Shown here piece after piece: positions 12,981 to 30,718 of a DNA stretch of 64,000 bases. The translations under genes were made by a program, and so were the position numbers. This DNA is from Epiperipatus broadwayi (taxonomy: Eukaryota > Onychophora > Udeonychophora > Euonychophora > Peripatidae), in the NCBI GenBank assembly GCA_028023455.1, contig JAQFVV010012666.1, forward strand, positions 1,059,256 to 1,123,255, in the 5' to 3' direction. Numbering within the stretch: the stretch's first letter is position 1; every line of letters starts with the position of its first letter. The notes beneath the pieces are model-generated. The model did no database searches and was not told the DNA's origin. It was given only the letters and a program-made list of their open reading frames with translations.

Positions 12981-13860
12981 CACACAGACACACACAGATA
13001 TATATATATTGTGCCAGGCATTATCAAATGGCCCTGCACAAAGTATGTATTAAGCACAACAAATATATAACTGTGCTATATTAATAATGGAAGTTCGGGC
13101 TGAGCATTAAAATACCCACACACACCAATTTAAAGTAATATGAAATTGATATACAAAATATTGTATAATAAATGCATGTTTTTCCTTTTTGTATATTTTT
13201 TATGATATGTCATTATATGTAGTTGCTTTTTTATTTTCCAACATACTTGTATATTTTTTTTAATTACTTTACTAAAGATTGTAATTTTAATCCATAAGCA
13301 AATAATGTTAAATGCTTCTGCAAAAATCTGATCAAAAGCAAAATGTCTGATAATGCTATAATTAAAATGTTATCTTTCTTTTCCTTTTTTGTATATAAAA
13401 TAGAAATTTGTTTGAATAATAATAGCTGTAATCAAGGGGTCTGGGCATTCAAGATGGAAAACATTATATCAAACTTAAAATGTAGAATTTGATCAGAAAA
13501 ATTGTAAGGAATTTTATAATCTAAATGATAAGATAAATTGAAAGGATTGGCTGATTCATTCTTCTCAGAGATCTATATGAATTGGTTCTTATGGGTGATT
13601 TTGATAAGTTAGTCAGTGCTGGGAGATTCATTCTTTCCTTGGCAGTTGTTCTGGGCAAGTCATTCACTTTTTAGCTCCAGAATTCTCCAAGCAACCAGCT
13701 ACTTAGAGATTAATTTATGAACAGGACTACAGCTGACATTTTCTAAGAAATCCATTATACAGTTCTTTTAATAACTAATGATTTCTTAAAGATTTAATGA
13801 ACCAGTCAAATAGCAAATGAACATTTAATAAAAAATTATTATCATATACAAACAGAAGAA
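12981..13860. other. No recognisable gene or element
   Basis: AT-rich sequence after the right end of the dispersed repeat. No coding or repeat signal I can name. Confidence 0.45.
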
Positions 13861-13888
13861 AATATGGGAAAATCTATCAGACAGTCCA

Positions 13889-14095
13889 GTGAAATGTCCG
13901 TGTGGTAGACAACAAGCCAGTACACTGCACTTTCTCTGTCCCAAGCCGCCAAGATGTGACCACACCAGTTCCAGCCGCCCACAATGTCTTGCCTATGCCG
14001 AAATAAATGTAATCCTCACCGCACAACCAGTTGACTTGAAGCCCACTCAGAGCCCAGAGGAGAAGAATGAAGATGCAGACATAAGTTTATTTTAA
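13889..14095 (+). pseudogene. Possible C-terminal Cys/His tail of a LINE ORF2
   Basis: A small GC-richer island in AT-rich surroundings encodes 68 codons starting MKCPCGRQQASTLHF. The spacing CPCG-x2-Q-x4-H-x2-CP resembles the Cys/His motif at the C-terminus of many animal LINE RT proteins (CxCG...H..CP). No RT is found directly upstream, so it would be a short fragment. A host exon is the alternative; I see no convincing splice pair. Confidence 0.25.
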
Positions 14096-14376
14096 GATGT
14101 TTTATTAATATTGAGATAATTAACTTTGATATTTCCGATTAAATATATTATTATTTCTTTATTCTTATTATTAATCATTTAAAAAAAAAGAGAGAGTTGT
14201 CTCTTGCATATGTATATTGAATTTACAGTTATTACGGGCATAAATGTTAAAGCTTTTACTTCAATCTTTTGAGTCAATTTTTCTATTTTAAATTCTAGTA
14301 TTTTCAACAAAGATTGCAAGGAGATTCTTTTTTTGTTGTTGTTATTCGTTTTCCTCTTGTTGTTACTCCTGAAATT

Positions 14377-14379
<3 letters not shown>

Positions 14380-14460
<81 letters not shown>
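14380..14460. repeat. (AT)n microsatellite at the 5' edge of the RTE element
   Basis: About 80 bp of uninterrupted AT that ends exactly where RTE 5' sequence begins. Confidence 0.97.
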
Positions 14461-14463
<3 letters not shown>

Positions 14464-14904
14464 CTGCAGAAAGGAGTTTGCTATTAACTGAAAGGAGACC
14501 CTTTGATTCCTCTTGGAGGCCTTAAAGGAACTAAGCAGGGCAAATTCCTAATGTCCACTCCATACGTTCTTGTCGTTGCAGCAGTTATTACTATATGTTT
14601 ATTCATATAGTATACGAACATGGATGGGCTGCTCACCAACACACATTAGCCAGCGTGGTGAGTTTATTGGCTTTTTACCTCTGAGTTTAAGATCAAGAAA
14701 CACCATTGTCTTTCTTCTCAGTGCCTGATAAGGCAGAATGAATGTTTGTGTAAATGATAAAGATTTTTCCCAATTATACAATTATGACAGACAAAAATAA
14801 AGCATGGCCCTTAATCCCAGGAGGCTGTAAAATCACCAACCAGCGGTTGGTGTCCGAAGGCGGAGGGTGCTAAGAATATCCTGGAGGCGGACCCAGGCTG
14901 CCAT

Positions 14905-17736
14905 TTGATGACGACTTTTTATTTAGGTACTTACAACTGCAGATCACTTTCAAGTGAAGGAAGATTGCAAGAATTAGAAGAAGAACTCTCTTATAAAAAA
15001 TGGGATATTATTGGACTTTGTGAAGTTAGAAGAAAAGGTGAAGAGACAATTGATTTAAAAAGTGGACATATGTTCTATTATAAAGGAACAAATATTGGAA
15101 ATACAAGTGGAGTAGGATTTATTATAAATAAAAAGTGGAAGAACAATATTGTGGAGATTGATGGTGTATCAGACAGAGTGGCAAGATTAGTTATACAACT
15201 TAATAGCAGATATCAAATGCAGATAATTCAGGTTTATGCCCCAACAAGTTCTCACAGTGATGAAGTAGTAGAAGATTTTTATATGGATGTACAAAAGGCT
15301 TTTGATCAGAGTAAACACCATTTTAAAATTGTTATGGGAGACTTTAATGCTAGAATTGGTAGACAAATGAAAGATGAAATTGTTGTAGGTAGTTTTGGTT
15401 ATGGTAATACAAATGAGAGAGGACATAGACTTGTGGAGTTTGCAGAGAAGGAAAAACTTTATATTATGAATTCTTTTTTTGAGAAAAATGTTAGAAGGAA
15501 ATGGACATGGAAGCATCCAAATGAAGGTACAGCAGAATTGGATTATATTTTGACTAACAGGAAATACATATTTCAAGATTGTAATGTTCTTAATAAATTT
15601 AACACAGGAAGTGATCATCGATTAGTAAGGGGTAAGATACATGTTAATGTAAAACTAGAGAGACAAAAATTATTAAGAAAAACTATATTTACAGTTGATA
15701 TTCCTAATCTACAGAAACATTCTAATGTATTTAAATTAGAACTTACAAATTGGTTTCAAGTATTAGTAGATTTTGAACATGATTCAGATTTGAATGAAAT
15801 TAATATGAAAATAACTGATACACTTTTAAAAACTGCAACAAAGATAGCTGGTAGAAAAAAGCATCAATTGACTAATAAAATTTCTACTGAGACTAGAAAA
15901 CTTATGAAGAAAAGAAGGAATATGAAGATATGCAAGAATGATGCATTAAAAAGAATTGAATATCTCTAATTTGTAAAATGGTGCGGAAAAGAGTTGAAAA
16001 TGATATAAGAAAGTATAACTGTGAATTAGCAAGAAAAGCTGTAGAAGAAAATAAAAGTCTTAAGAATGTAAAACAACATTTTGGTATTGGTAGGAAATTT
16101 ATATCTGCAATAAGGAAAAAAAGATGGAATTATTACTAAAAAGAGGGATGACATTATGAAATTGGTAGAAGATTTTTATCGAGAATTATATAGTAATAAA
16201 GAACAAGTACCTCCTATATCTATTACATCTTCCGAATTGCCCAGAATTTTAAATGAAGAAGTGAGAAATGCAATTAAATGTATGAAAAAAGGAAAGGCTC
16301 CAGGTAATGGTGGAATTATAATTGATATATTAAAAGAAGCAGGTGAAGAAACAGAAAAAATATTAGCAAAGTTATATACCAAATGTCTAAATGATAAAGA
16401 TGTACCGGATGATTGGAAGAATGCAGTAATAATACTAATATTTTAAAAAGGTGATAAAGAAGATATTAGAAATTACAGACCTATTAGCCTTTTATCAGTT
16501 TTATATAAAATTTTTACCAAGATAATTACAACTCGTCTACAGAGAACCTTGAATTTTCACCAACCAAGAGAACAAGCTGGATTTAAAAGTGGTTTTAGTA
16601 CAGTAGATCATATTCAAGTATTGAGAGAAGTTATAGAAAGGACAAATGAATATGAGTTGTCATTGTGTTTTGGATTTGTAGATTATGAAAAGGCATTTGA
16701 TTCTATAAACATTTCTTCAGTGATTAAAGCATTGGATCATCAAGGTATAGATCCAGGATATTGTCATATTTTAAAGAATATTTATAAAAATGCAACAGCA
16801 ACAATTAGATTACATAATGATACTGGGAAAGTCAACATTGAGAAAGGTGTAAGACAAGGTGACTCCATATCTCCAAAACTTTTTACAGCAGTGCTGCAAG
16901 AAGTATTTTGTGGATTAAAATGGGAAACTAAAGGAGTGAAAGTAAATGGAGATTATTTAAGTCATTTAGATTTCGCAGATGATGTAGTTGTTTTTGCAAA
17001 TAATGCTTCTGAGCTGCAGGAAATGTTGCAGGAGTTATCAGATGAAAGTAGGAAAGTAGGACTAAAGATAAATGTTAAAAAAAGTAAAGTAATGTTTAAT
17101 CGATTTGCTCAAAATATGAAAATAAAGATTGATTATGATGAATTAGAAGAAGTTAAGAGTTACAAATACCTTGGTCAGATTATTAATACAGATGGAAACA
17201 TAATAGAGGAAATTAATCATAGAATTAAACTTGGTTGGAGTGCTTTTGGTAGAAATAACTTGATATTTAAAGGAAATGTGCCTATGTGTTTGAAAAGAAA
17301 GGTTTTTAACAAATGTGTTTTACCAGTTCTTACTTATGGATCTGAGACTTGGACACTTAATAGAAGATCAATACAGAGACTTCAGACCAATCAAAGAAGT
17401 ATGGAGAGATGTATGTTGGGAGTAACAAGAAGAGATCGAAAACGCAATGTATGTGTAAGAGAACAAACAGGTGTTACTGACCTCATTGAAAAAATTAAAA
17501 GATTGAAGTGGAGTTGGGCTGGACATATTGCTAGAAGATATGATAATAGATGGACAAATGAAATTTTAAACTGGATTCCAAGAGATTGTAGAAGACCTAG
17601 AAGGAGACCACATGTAAGATGGATGGATGAAATAAGAAAATGTGTAGGGGTGATGTGGAGAAGAGAAGCTAAAGATCGGAGAAAATGGATTAAACTTGGA
17701 GAGACCTTCATCCTGCAGTGGATTGATAATGGTTGA
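14905..17736 (+). pseudogene. RTE endonuclease-reverse transcriptase, lightly broken
   Basis: The start ATG at 14905 (or 14908) opens an APE-type endonuclease: N11, E40 (LCEVR), GDFNARIG at residues 145-152, LDYIL at 212-216 and SDHRLV at 236-241. The RT follows: KKGKAPGNGG, NYRPISLLS, VDYEKAFDS, VRQGDSISP and FADD, all intact. After the RT comes the long basic C-terminal region typical of RTE (RRPHVRWMDEI). The 14905-15969, 16156-16446 and 16549-17736 segments share one frame. Between the first two, a +2 frame carries the coding sequence (MVRKRVENDIRKYN), so two compensating indels lie near 15965 and 16117. The TAA at 16444 replaces a Lys codon in IFKKGDK. The protein would perform target-primed reverse transcription. 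It is the best preserved ORF in the window. Confidence 0.92.
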
Positions 17737-17745
17737 TAATGATCA

Positions 17746-22598
<4,853 letters not shown>

Positions 22599-22631
<33 letters not shown>

Positions 22632-23500
22632 TCTGATCCTTCGTGTCATCCGCTAGAGGTGGGATTTCTAGCTAAATTTTATAGAAATATGCTGTTTCCA
22701 TGGCTGCACCCAAGCCTTTAAGCATTCATTTTAAAATAAATCCTAGAAAGATTGTTAACTTGGAGTTAAGTCTTCTTTCTACAATAAAATCTAGAAAGAT
22801 TGTTAACTCAGCTTAGCGGCTAATGGTGTGGCTTTTTCCGATGCTAAAACCAGAGGAGAATGCCGTAGTTGTTTGTGTCACACATTATATCATAATGCTG
22901 TGTTATGTATTTGATGTAAAAATATCATACAAGGGTGTGTTAATTTGATTGTGTCAAAATTATTTAAATTTTCATCGGTGCCTTTTTTTAAAACAAATTG
23001 ATGTACTGTTACATTTTAATAATTTTAACAGTATCCTGATTGTTCCTCATAAATTTGTATTCCTCCTAAATTTTCGATTACAGTGGGTTAGTGTAATATT
23101 TTAAAGATTACACTTTGAGTCACATTTTAGCGAGAAATTTTCCGAGACAAAATGTATGGCAAATTCGAAAACAGAAAATATGAAAATATGGAATTCCCAG
23201 ACACGGAAGCCAGTGCTTAAACATTTCTACAATAGCAAAACATCCTGCTAAAAGAAAAGATATGTTTGTGCAGTGAATGTATGAGACTTGAGGTCCATAA
23301 AGATCTTTGGACTTTCATTTGTAAGTTTCGTTCTTGCCGAAAAAATGTGCACTTCGAAAAGGCAGCTGGTTTGAGGGATTTCAAATGCCATTCCTCAAGT
23401 CTTTACATTTGCTGCATTTCCCATGACAAGTTGATTGTAGAGCATGCCATTAATGATATTAAAATGTTTACCAGTAAATATTATTAAACAAATTGATAAA
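22599..23500. other. (AT)n tract followed by sequence without a recognisable gene
   Basis: AT repeat at 22599-22630. The next 250 bp are less AT-rich and contain the phrase ctagaaagattgttaact twice (near 22743 and 22791), a local duplication. The 73-codon plus-strand open segment at 23266-23487 has several Cys but no recognised zinc-ribbon spacing. Confidence 0.45.
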
Positions 23501-23504
23501 TAAA

Positions 23505-25010
23505 GTAACATAACATACACACACAATAATTGTTGTTAACTAAAAAATGTAAATTATTATTTAAAATACACAGAAACACCCCTCTCACTAATTGTTGTCA
23601 ATCAAATGTAAACAAATTAAAGTAACAAAAATTATTATTTAAAGATCCATTAAAAAAAACCCATTGTTTCTTTAATTTTGTCACTTAAATTTTTAAAAAC
23701 ACTATTACTATTTAAACACAACCCAAATTACTATTTAAACGTACACCAAAAAAAGATCTGTTCTTGTCAATAATAATAAAATTAAGAACTATTACTGTCC
23801 CATTGTCAAAAACATTATGTTTTTGGGAAACCAAAACAATAATTTGTAAATGAAAAAAAGTCAATTGGTTGTCAATCAAATGTAAAAAATAAAAGTAACT
23901 TCAATTTTGATTTAAACATACACAAAAAAATCCCTTTCTCCAAATAATTGTTGTCAGCAATCAAATGTAAAATAAAAGGAACGTAAATTAGTATTTAATC
24001 ATCATCCAAAAACACCCACCCCTCTCACTAATTATTGTCAGCAATCAAATGTACACCACCACTAAAAGTAATGTAAACTACTATTCTTTAAATGGTTACA
24101 CCTCCTTTCCCCAATAATTGTTGTCTACAATCGTACATACAAAAAAACACCCCTCTCAATAATTAGCATCGGCAATCAAATGTATACCAATCAAAGTAAG
24201 ACCGTAACTTAAAACTACTATTTTTTAAATGGTTAATCCACCCCTTCACCCAATAATTGTTGTCTACAACTGTACACACACAAAACACCCCTCCCAATAA
24301 TTAGTGTCAATCAAATGTAAACCAATCAATGTAAGACTGTATCTTATTATTTAAATGTAACCCAAATTACTATTTGAAACTACACTGAAAAACAACCTTT
24401 TGTCAGTAAAAATTAAACAAACAACAACTATTATTGTCCCATTGTCAAAAATATTTATTTGTAGAAACAAAAATAATTTATAAATGAAAGGAAGTCAAAT
24501 TGGTCGTCAATCAAATGTAAACCGATAAAAGTAACGATTTTAATTTTTATTTAAACATACACATGCACACGTGAAAAAAAAAACAACACTTCTCTTGATA
24601 ATTGTTGTTGGCAATCAAATATTTATCTATCAAAGTAATGTAAATTATTATTTAATCATACACAAAAACATCCCTCCCACTAATTATTGTCAGCACTCAA
24701 ATGGAAACCTATCAAAGTAACGTCAATTATTATTTAAAGATCCATCCGAAAAAAACCCATTCTCTCTTAAATTTCGGCAATCCAATTTTATAAGAACAGT
24801 AATACTATTTTAAAAAATACACAAATTACTATTTGAACACACACCAAAAAAGACCCATTCTCTATTAAATTTTGGTAATCCAATTTTACAAAAACTGTAA
24901 TACTATTTAAAAAAAACACAAATTACTATTTGAACACACACCAAAAAATACCCTCTTGTCAATAAAAATTAAAAAAAAACAACTATTTTTATACCATCAT
25001 CAAAAATATT
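23505..25010. repeat. Diverged tandem-repeat field with higher-order blocks
   Basis: Variants of one phrase recur along 1.5 kb: cactaattgttgtcagcaat, then caaatgtaaacc, then aaagtaac, then attactatttaaa, then a cacaccaaaaa tract. Spacing is irregular, roughly 75-100 bp. A longer block containing attgtcccattgtcaaaa recurs near 23790 and 24435, with a weaker match near 24985. No coding sequence is present. The units have diverged a good deal. Confidence 0.75.
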
Positions 25011-25014
25011 ATTT

Positions 25015-25225
25015 GAGATAATATTTAAACACCTTTCCAAAGGCAGCACAATTAAAATAGGTTTATTACGATCTACAAATGAATTTTTTAAAAAATCATT
25101 TTTATTTTTATTTATCGATGTCAGAATAGTGAGATAATATTTAAACACTTCCCAGGTAATACAATTAAATAGGTTTATTACGATCTACAAACACATTTTT
25201 TTAAAAATCATTTATTGATTTTGTT
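25015..25225. repeat. Paired ~116-bp repeat, locus 1
   Basis: Two tandem units start with gagataatatttaaacac at 25015 and 25131, and both contain aggtttattacgatctacaa. The same two-unit arrangement occurs at 46509-46705, so the pair behaves as one dispersed unit. Confidence 0.8.
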
Positions 25226-26242
25226 TACTTTGTTTTTCCATCCATGGTAATCTCTGAGGGCAATTTTAAAACATTTTAAAATATTAATAATTTGCATATA
25301 ACAAAATAAATACTATAAAGTAAATATTTATTTATTCATTTTCTATCAGCAAATCAATATTTGTTTAATGATATTAGAAGAATTTATTCAATTATAAATA
25401 CAATATCCTTGGTATTTTTAAATAATGTGTAACTTTTTCATTTTCAACAGCCAAGCAAATTCATGCTGAAACATCATTGCAGATGGGTTCTCTTTTGTAC
25501 TTAGAATAAGAAATAAATTCATGCATTTTTCCTTTTAAATTGATTAAACTTTATATGACTTAAAAAAAAATTAAATTTGTCTACTTGATATTTTCTCTTT
25601 TTTATTCAATATTATTTCGAATTATAGGTTATAGAGAATTCAATTTATAAACAAATGTATTTTTCTGCATTATGCTTAAGAGCATGTAAAAGCCAAAACA
25701 TTTTAGTCTTTGTCTTGTTTATCTAAATAATTTCCTTGTTATTTTTACATCTGAAAATTTACTAGTAATTAGGGCTTACATTTTCTGGAATTGTTCTTCA
25801 TCTGAAATAGTATATGTTGAGGAAAATAATTATCCAGATAGCAGTCCTTCTAGCTTCTCCAGTTTGCATATTTTCTATTCCACCCTTCTTTAATTCCACA
25901 TAATCCTGAAATTTTTTTCAAATTAATTCCTAAAGTTATTACTTTTCAGTTTGTTCATTTGACTTTATTTTATATGTGGAGAGTTGAAATCTTGTTGATT
26001 CCATTTTTTTTCCTAGTAGTCTCCCCCTACAAACATTGTTATATTATATACCTTGTATTACTTTACATGATTGGTCCTATATGGGCCAATAATAATTGAA
26101 TAGTGTGAATAAATTTATATCTGTCCTCTAGTGATAAAAATTAATGTTACATTTCAATTTAAATTACAACACAATATATTTGAAGATTGTTTAAAAAATT
26201 TAGAAGAATTATAAATTGATTTTGTTTTCTTTTAATTACTGT
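25226..26242. other. No recognisable gene or element
   Basis: AT-rich, no long open frame and no repeat I can name. Confidence 0.5.
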
Positions 26243-26490
<248 letters not shown>

Positions 26491-27218
26491 GTGTTACATA
26501 TTTTCATACTTCCAAATTGGTTTAATACTATTAAAATATAATTTGAAATAGCTGCCACTGGAACTTGTGATGAAATGTTTAAAAGATTTCTATCCACTCT
26601 ATCAGATTTTTCAGTGCATCACAAACAGTCCAGATTATTATCACTTTCAGGATATTTCTTGGTGAGCTTTTGCTTAGTTGGAAAATTATCATCCTACTAG
26701 CATTTCAATCTATAACTGATTTTTACATACTGATTTTCAATATATTAACAAATTGTTACTAATTAAAATTTAAAATTTTACATACTGGACCACTGAATAA
26801 AGCTTAATGTAATAGAGCCAAAAGCATATGGTTACAATATTCTCTTACTGGAAAAATTGAAAATTTTAAATATTTACATATAATTTTTTACACAGTAGGT
26901 AATAATAACGTAAATAAGAGAAATATTTTTATTTTTAGTATACATTTTTTAAACAATTAATAAAATGATTTGTGCTTTGTAGACAATTTTTTTCTATGTA
27001 TTAATTTATTGATGGGTATAGTATAAAATGGTGGGCATTGTACATTTCTTTTGGAACCTCAGGGATCTAGAGCATGAAAGAAATTCTCCCCAACCTGAGC
27101 AAATATTTGAAAAAGACTTTCATATAAATAAGGAAATTTCTTATACTGGTTTTTCTGTACATTGCTAACATGAGGGATATGTAGTAGTATAAGGTCTCAG
27201 ACCTTAAATGGATATGGC
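26491..27218. other. No recognisable gene; expected 3' side of the minus-strand gypsy element
   Basis: AT-rich. A 3' long terminal repeat of the adjacent element would be expected in or near this stretch, but I cannot find a match to sequence upstream of its gag. Confidence 0.4.
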
Positions 27219-28390
27219 TTAGTTTTTGATTGTTTCACCCATTTGACCCATTTTTATTAGCCTGTTAGGGGCCTTAACTATGTCACTGTTCTTATTGATC
27301 TCCTCCGTTATGATGGACAATGGAGTCAATGGACAGAGATTTAGGTCACCCATACTGTAATCAAATAGGAGTAAATCTTGTAGACTAATTGAAAGTGACA
27401 TTAATATAGTGAGTCAGCTCAGGAAGCTTTTTGAGCCATTGTTTTAAGGTCACCTTGCACATAGACTTTAAAGAATCTACTGAGCTCATGCATCACATGC
27501 TTACAAGGATTTGACTGAGGGTTCCTTGTTGAACTCATAATATGTTTAATATCCTATGTTTGAACCCATTGGCTCCATCTTCTTCATATAAAGGCAGTGC
27601 TATGATCGGTCAAGATTATATTAGGTTTACCAACTAATAAAAACTGGTAATCAGTTAACCACCTGATAGTACTTTTAGCATCTGTTCTTGGTATAGGATT
27701 TGTGGAAACTAATTTAGAGTATGTCATATGCAACCAATATAAATTTTTGCCAGTTAAATGGTTAGAGAGGTGTGTAAAAATCAATCACAAGTAATTCATT
27801 TGGTTTACTGGGAATTAATGGCTGTAAAGTACTGGCAAATTATTTGGTACAATATTTTAATTTTATACAAATACTACATGTTTTTATCTTTTTCACATTG
27901 TCTCTATACATGTGCAAACAAAAAATAAGGTTTTAATATGTCGTAGATCTTCTGAGCACCAAAGTGTCCATATGTACCATGGGCATAGTTGATTAATTTA
28001 TTTACAACACATGATGGTATGATGACATGCCAAGATTTTTCATCATTTAAATTAGTCTTACACATCAAGATCCCACGATTAAATTTATATTATTAAATTA
28101 TTTTTGGAATATTCTTGTCATTATTATTATTTCTAAGATGAGAATTTTTCAAGGTAGAAATAATATTATTTAATTTTGCATCTTGATTCTGAATTGTGGC
28201 AAAATGATCATAGTCTTGTACTATAGATTCATCCACAATTTGATTTAAGTTATTTACAATAATATGTTGAATATTTGGATGTTGTGGTACAATACAGACA
28301 GGGTGGTGGCTCAAAATACCCACTATAATATTATTTCTACCTTCAACATATACAATGTATAGTTGAATGTTTGTAGATATATGCTCCACT
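27219..28390 (-). pseudogene. Ty3/gypsy integrase remnant
   Basis: Fragments at 28093-28389, 27584-27784 and 27219-27401. The middle piece contains SKLVSTNPIPRTDA and LLVGKPNIILTDHSTAFI, which hold the second catalytic Asp of the DDE core. A HxxxxH zinc-binding pattern (AHGTYGHFG) precedes it near 27.97 kb. The last piece corresponds to the post-core region. Integrase would insert element cDNA into the genome. Frames are broken and the core is incomplete. Confidence 0.7.
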
Positions 28391-28399
28391 TAATATGCC

Positions 28400-29690
28400 T
28401 CTCATTATTGAAATAACTTCAGTTTAAAAATTCTAGGGTTCTATTGTCTGATAAATCAATCACTTCCAAGCCTAGCAAGAATTGACACAGTTTTTGAAAT
28501 GCCTAAACAATCACTAGTGCTTCCTTTTTTGTGATGGAGTTGTTCAGTTCAGCCCCTTTCAAATGTCTACTTAAAAACTAGAGAACTTGAGGCTCCTGAT
28601 TATCATTAAGTTGATATAATACTACTCCTAGACCATAGTGATTACTCTCTGTTTGTACAGAACACTTCTTTTTGAAATCAGACTAATCTAAGATGACCTT
28701 CTTGAGGAAAGTAGTCTTAACTGTGTTAAACTCTTTTGTATGGTCAGTATTCCAAACCCACCTCTCAGATTTTTTAACAGATTGTATAATTGAATAGTGT
28801 CACTGGCAAAGTCCTCATAAAATTTGTGATAATAGTTACATAGACTGAGAATAGAGCAAATTAATTTTTTAGTTTTAGTAATGGGGAAATCCTGTATAGC
28901 ATTAAAATTTTCAACATGGGGCTTGATCCCATGAGAATTGAATAAATGTTTCAAGAAAATTATTTCTTCTGCTGCAACACTGCATTTCTCCAAGTTAATC
29001 TTTAAGATTTTGGAGGAACACTCTTGGAAAAACATTTGCAAGTGTTCCATGTGTTCTGCCAAATTACTTGAAGTGATGAAAATATTTTCCATGTACATGA
29101 TAAATTTCTCTTTTAATTGTTTAAAAAAATCATGTCTAGGCATCTGATCAGAACAGCACCACTATTAACAAGACCAAAGGGCATCATTGTAAAAATATAT
29201 GGTTAGCATTGGAAAATGGAAAAGCCACATATTTTTGGTCATCTTCATGAATTGGTATTTGCCATAACTGGCTATGAGATCAAATGTGGAAAAAATTGAC
29301 CTCCCTTTAAACTTAACCAAGAGCTCATGTACAGGTGGAGGAATATCATGCTCTAGGACAGTCATATGGTTTATTAATTGAGCATCCAGGCAAACTTGAA
29401 TGGCTCTATCCTTCGTTCTAGTAATTACAATAGGGTTAACCTAATCAGCAGGGTATTTCCTAATAATTTGCTATTCCAACATCCAGTCAGTTTGACTTTG
29501 AACCTCACTTTGATATTGGTAAGGAATGGGGTAGATTTTCTGTTGGAAAGGTTCAGTGCTCCTCAACTTAATCCTATGAGTATATCCTTCTATTATATGT
29601 GGGACTTTAAAGAAAATGTTTTTGTATTTATACATCAATTGATATAAATTTTCCAGTATTCCTAAATTTAGAATGGTAAGGTGGCTGATT
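28400..29690 (-). pseudogene. Ty3/gypsy reverse transcriptase and RNase H remnant
   Basis: The RT thumb and palm are recognisable in pieces at 29165-29365 (PPVHELLVKFKGRSIFSTFD) and 28688-29143 (KFIMYMENIFITSSNLAEH). The catalytic YVDD reads YMEN, which removes both Asp. RNase H follows at 28400-28690, with TESNHYGLGVVLYQ, a KKEA block and LSDNRTLEFL. A stretch upstream of the RT (29.4-29.66 kb) carries GYTHRIKL, shared with the plus-strand copy. Confidence 0.8.
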
Positions 29691-29720
29691 TTAGCTTTTA
29701 TACTAACATCAATTGATGGC

Positions 29721-30190
29721 TCATAGATGCACCATAATTGACTGGTTAATTATGCGATCCATATTCCACTGAAAGATATGATTTTTACAGGTAAATAAAT
29801 TTTGTTTATAATCAACTATACAATTATTGTTAATCATGAAGTCTAAGCTTATTATAGCTTCATGAATCAGTTCAGACATAATAAGAAACACCTGTTCAAA
29901 CTGAATTTTATTAATTTTGAAACATATCCAGTCCTGTTTATTACAAAGCTTGGTCATTTTCACGTTAACTAATGTTACTTGAATTGATTTTATTGGTAAA
30001 GAGGGAACACCAGATGATAAATTTGAAATTTTATATGTAATTTATCATATGTAATTTCAGATAAGGTGGATATCTGGATGCCTGAATCAATTATAGCATC
30101 TATACTTATCCCCTCAATAACCAATTTTATAACCAGGCAGTTATACATAATGGGTGGTTCATCTGGGGTGCAAGGTTCTAGTTAATCAAT
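29721..30190 (-). pseudogene. Ty3/gypsy aspartic protease remnant
   Basis: On the minus strand near 30.05-30.15 kb the sequence reads GISIDAIIDSGIQISTLSE, a retropepsin active site with DSG in place. The open piece at 29721-29963 continues toward the RT. In the intact family this protease would mature the Gag-Pol polyprotein. It matches the plus-strand copy's VEALIDSGSQASILSES. Confidence 0.68.
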
Positions 30191-30718
30191 ATGTAGATCA
30201 AGGATCTTTAATACCCACATCACAATGTCCCTCCTTTTGTTAGTAGAAGGTCCCTGTAAGAAGGAACTATTGTACAATAACCCATTCAGTTTAAAGTTTC
30301 AGATTTATTTTGGTCTTTATCCCAACCTTATTAACCATAGTGTTTGTACCATTAGTTGAAGGCTTATTGTTTGCCATAACTGGTCTGATTTGTGACCTAC
30401 TTAGGTGCCTATTAGCACATGCATATGGAGAAGGCCTCAGTTTAGGAGGCATATTTTTTTTCAAAAGGTTTCTGAACCCTTGGGGTTTCCCTCACATTTA
30501 TATTAGTTAAAGGATAACTTGGTCTTTATTTATTAATTCTGGGATGATTTCCTCCAGTATACTCAGAGATTTCAAGATCATTGAGTATTTCTGACACCTC
30601 TTCAATAGTATACCAATCAAAAGTAATTAGGACCTACTCTATTGGTGTAGGTAGATTGTGGTGGAGAATCCTCATTATCTGATGCTCTGAAAGAGGGAAT
30701 GGGGTCAGCATTTTAATC

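Noticed and set aside
15187-15618. 143-codon minus-strand open frame
   Set aside because: Antisense shadow of the RTE endonuclease.
22636-22700. Second hammerhead on the minus strand (ggatgacacgaagg)
   Set aside because: No CUGANGA box and no helix II closing onto GAAA.
23266-23487. Cys-containing 73-codon frame as a zinc-ribbon transposase fragment
   Set aside because: The Cys spacing does not form a clear zinc-ribbon and no transposase core follows.
23505-25010. Possible CRISPR-like array
   Set aside because: Units are diverged, spacing is irregular, there are no unique spacers, and the context is an animal genome.
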